From: an uncultured euryarchaeote
Lineage (GTDB): Archaea; Thermoplasmatota; Poseidoniia; Poseidoniales; Thalassarchaeaceae
Length of the DNA: 5,805 nt
Assembly: GCA_937901365.1 (NCBI GenBank)
Contig: CALCEF010000035.1
Span: 1-5,805, forward strand
Direction of reading: 5' to 3'
Of this stretch, positions 5,722 to 5,805 are shown piece by piece. Every line of letters begins with the position of its first letter. The stretch's first letter is position 1. The translations under genes were made by a program, and so were the position numbers. A model generated the notes under the pieces. The model saw only the letters and a list, made by a program, of their open reading frames with translations. It was not told the DNA's origin and ran no database searches.

Positions 5722-5805
5722 TCAGAAGCGGCGTGTTCGATATTGCCGTGTAACATCCTCACCAGGGAATTGGTCTTCAGATTCACGGTAAACCGTTTTC
5801 AGATT
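5722..5805 (-). CDS. Probable 3' end of a minus-strand protein gene (27 residues visible)
   Basis: The minus strand is open from the right edge to a TGA at 5722-5724, giving a charged C-terminus ending in RQYRTRRF. The other two minus-strand frames have stops in this stretch. The composition, with no rare-looking residues and a basic end, is compatible with a real protein, but I do not recognise a family from 27 residues. If real, its stop is one base before the tRNA-Gly gene on the same strand. Confidence 0.45.
   Translation of the reverse strand, partial: NLKTVYRESEDQFPGEDVTRQYRTRRF

Noticed and set aside
1..5805. CRISPR array, insertion sequence, integrase or phage-like module.
   Set aside because: I saw no regularly spaced direct repeats, no transposase or integrase motifs and no terminal inverted repeats. 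The tRNA gene has no visible duplicated 3' end that would mark an integration site.

Overview
The window probably comes from a marine euryarchaeon of the Thermoplasmatota (Marine Group II/III, Poseidoniia-like). This placement is an inference. It rests on a small archaeal-looking protein with a winged-helix-like core, a tRNA gene without an encoded CCA end, a mixture of leaderless-looking starts with strong internal Shine-Dalgarno sites, and a secreted, C-terminally anchored peptidase beside a cytosolic M17 aminopeptidase. No 16S rRNA or other decisive marker is present, so a bacterium is not excluded.

From about 5119 down to 1, five genes lie head to tail on the minus strand. The first three form a very tight operon: an agmatinase-family ureohydrolase (4184-5119, TTG start), a pyruvoyl-dependent SpeD-family decarboxylase (3822-4187, ATGA overlap with the ureohydrolase), and a deoxyhypusine synthase (DHS)-family protein (2909-3820, one base after the speD stop). 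Both internal genes have a GGAGG Shine-Dalgarno site inside the upstream gene. After 39 bases comes a secreted M14 zinc carboxypeptidase (1538-2869). After 89 more bases comes a nearly complete M17 leucyl aminopeptidase that runs off the left edge (1-1448).

To the right, 5120-5248 is a divergent intergenic region. It is followed by a small plus-strand gene (5249-5647). A minus-strand tRNA-Gly(CCC) (5649-5720) ends one base past that gene's stop. The tRNA in turn starts one base after the stop of what looks like the 3' end of another minus-strand gene (5722-5805).

The most interesting part is the polyamine module. The DHS-family protein resembles the bacterial DHS-like branch: it keeps the catalytic Lys but lacks the Lys-His pair and the Asp of the canonical spermidine site. 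The SpeD homologue keeps all pyruvoyl catalytic residues but has lost the Trp-Pro of the usual HTWPE motif. No spermidine synthase (speE) lies beside them. A consistent hypothesis is arginine to agmatine (SpeD homologue as an arginine decarboxylase), agmatine to putrescine (ureohydrolase), then putrescine to a larger polyamine such as homospermidine (DHS-like). The alternative is AdoMet-dependent spermidine synthesis feeding aIF5A modification. A second unexpected signal is a pair of 15-base hairpins in two intergenic regions that differ only by a compensatory base pair.
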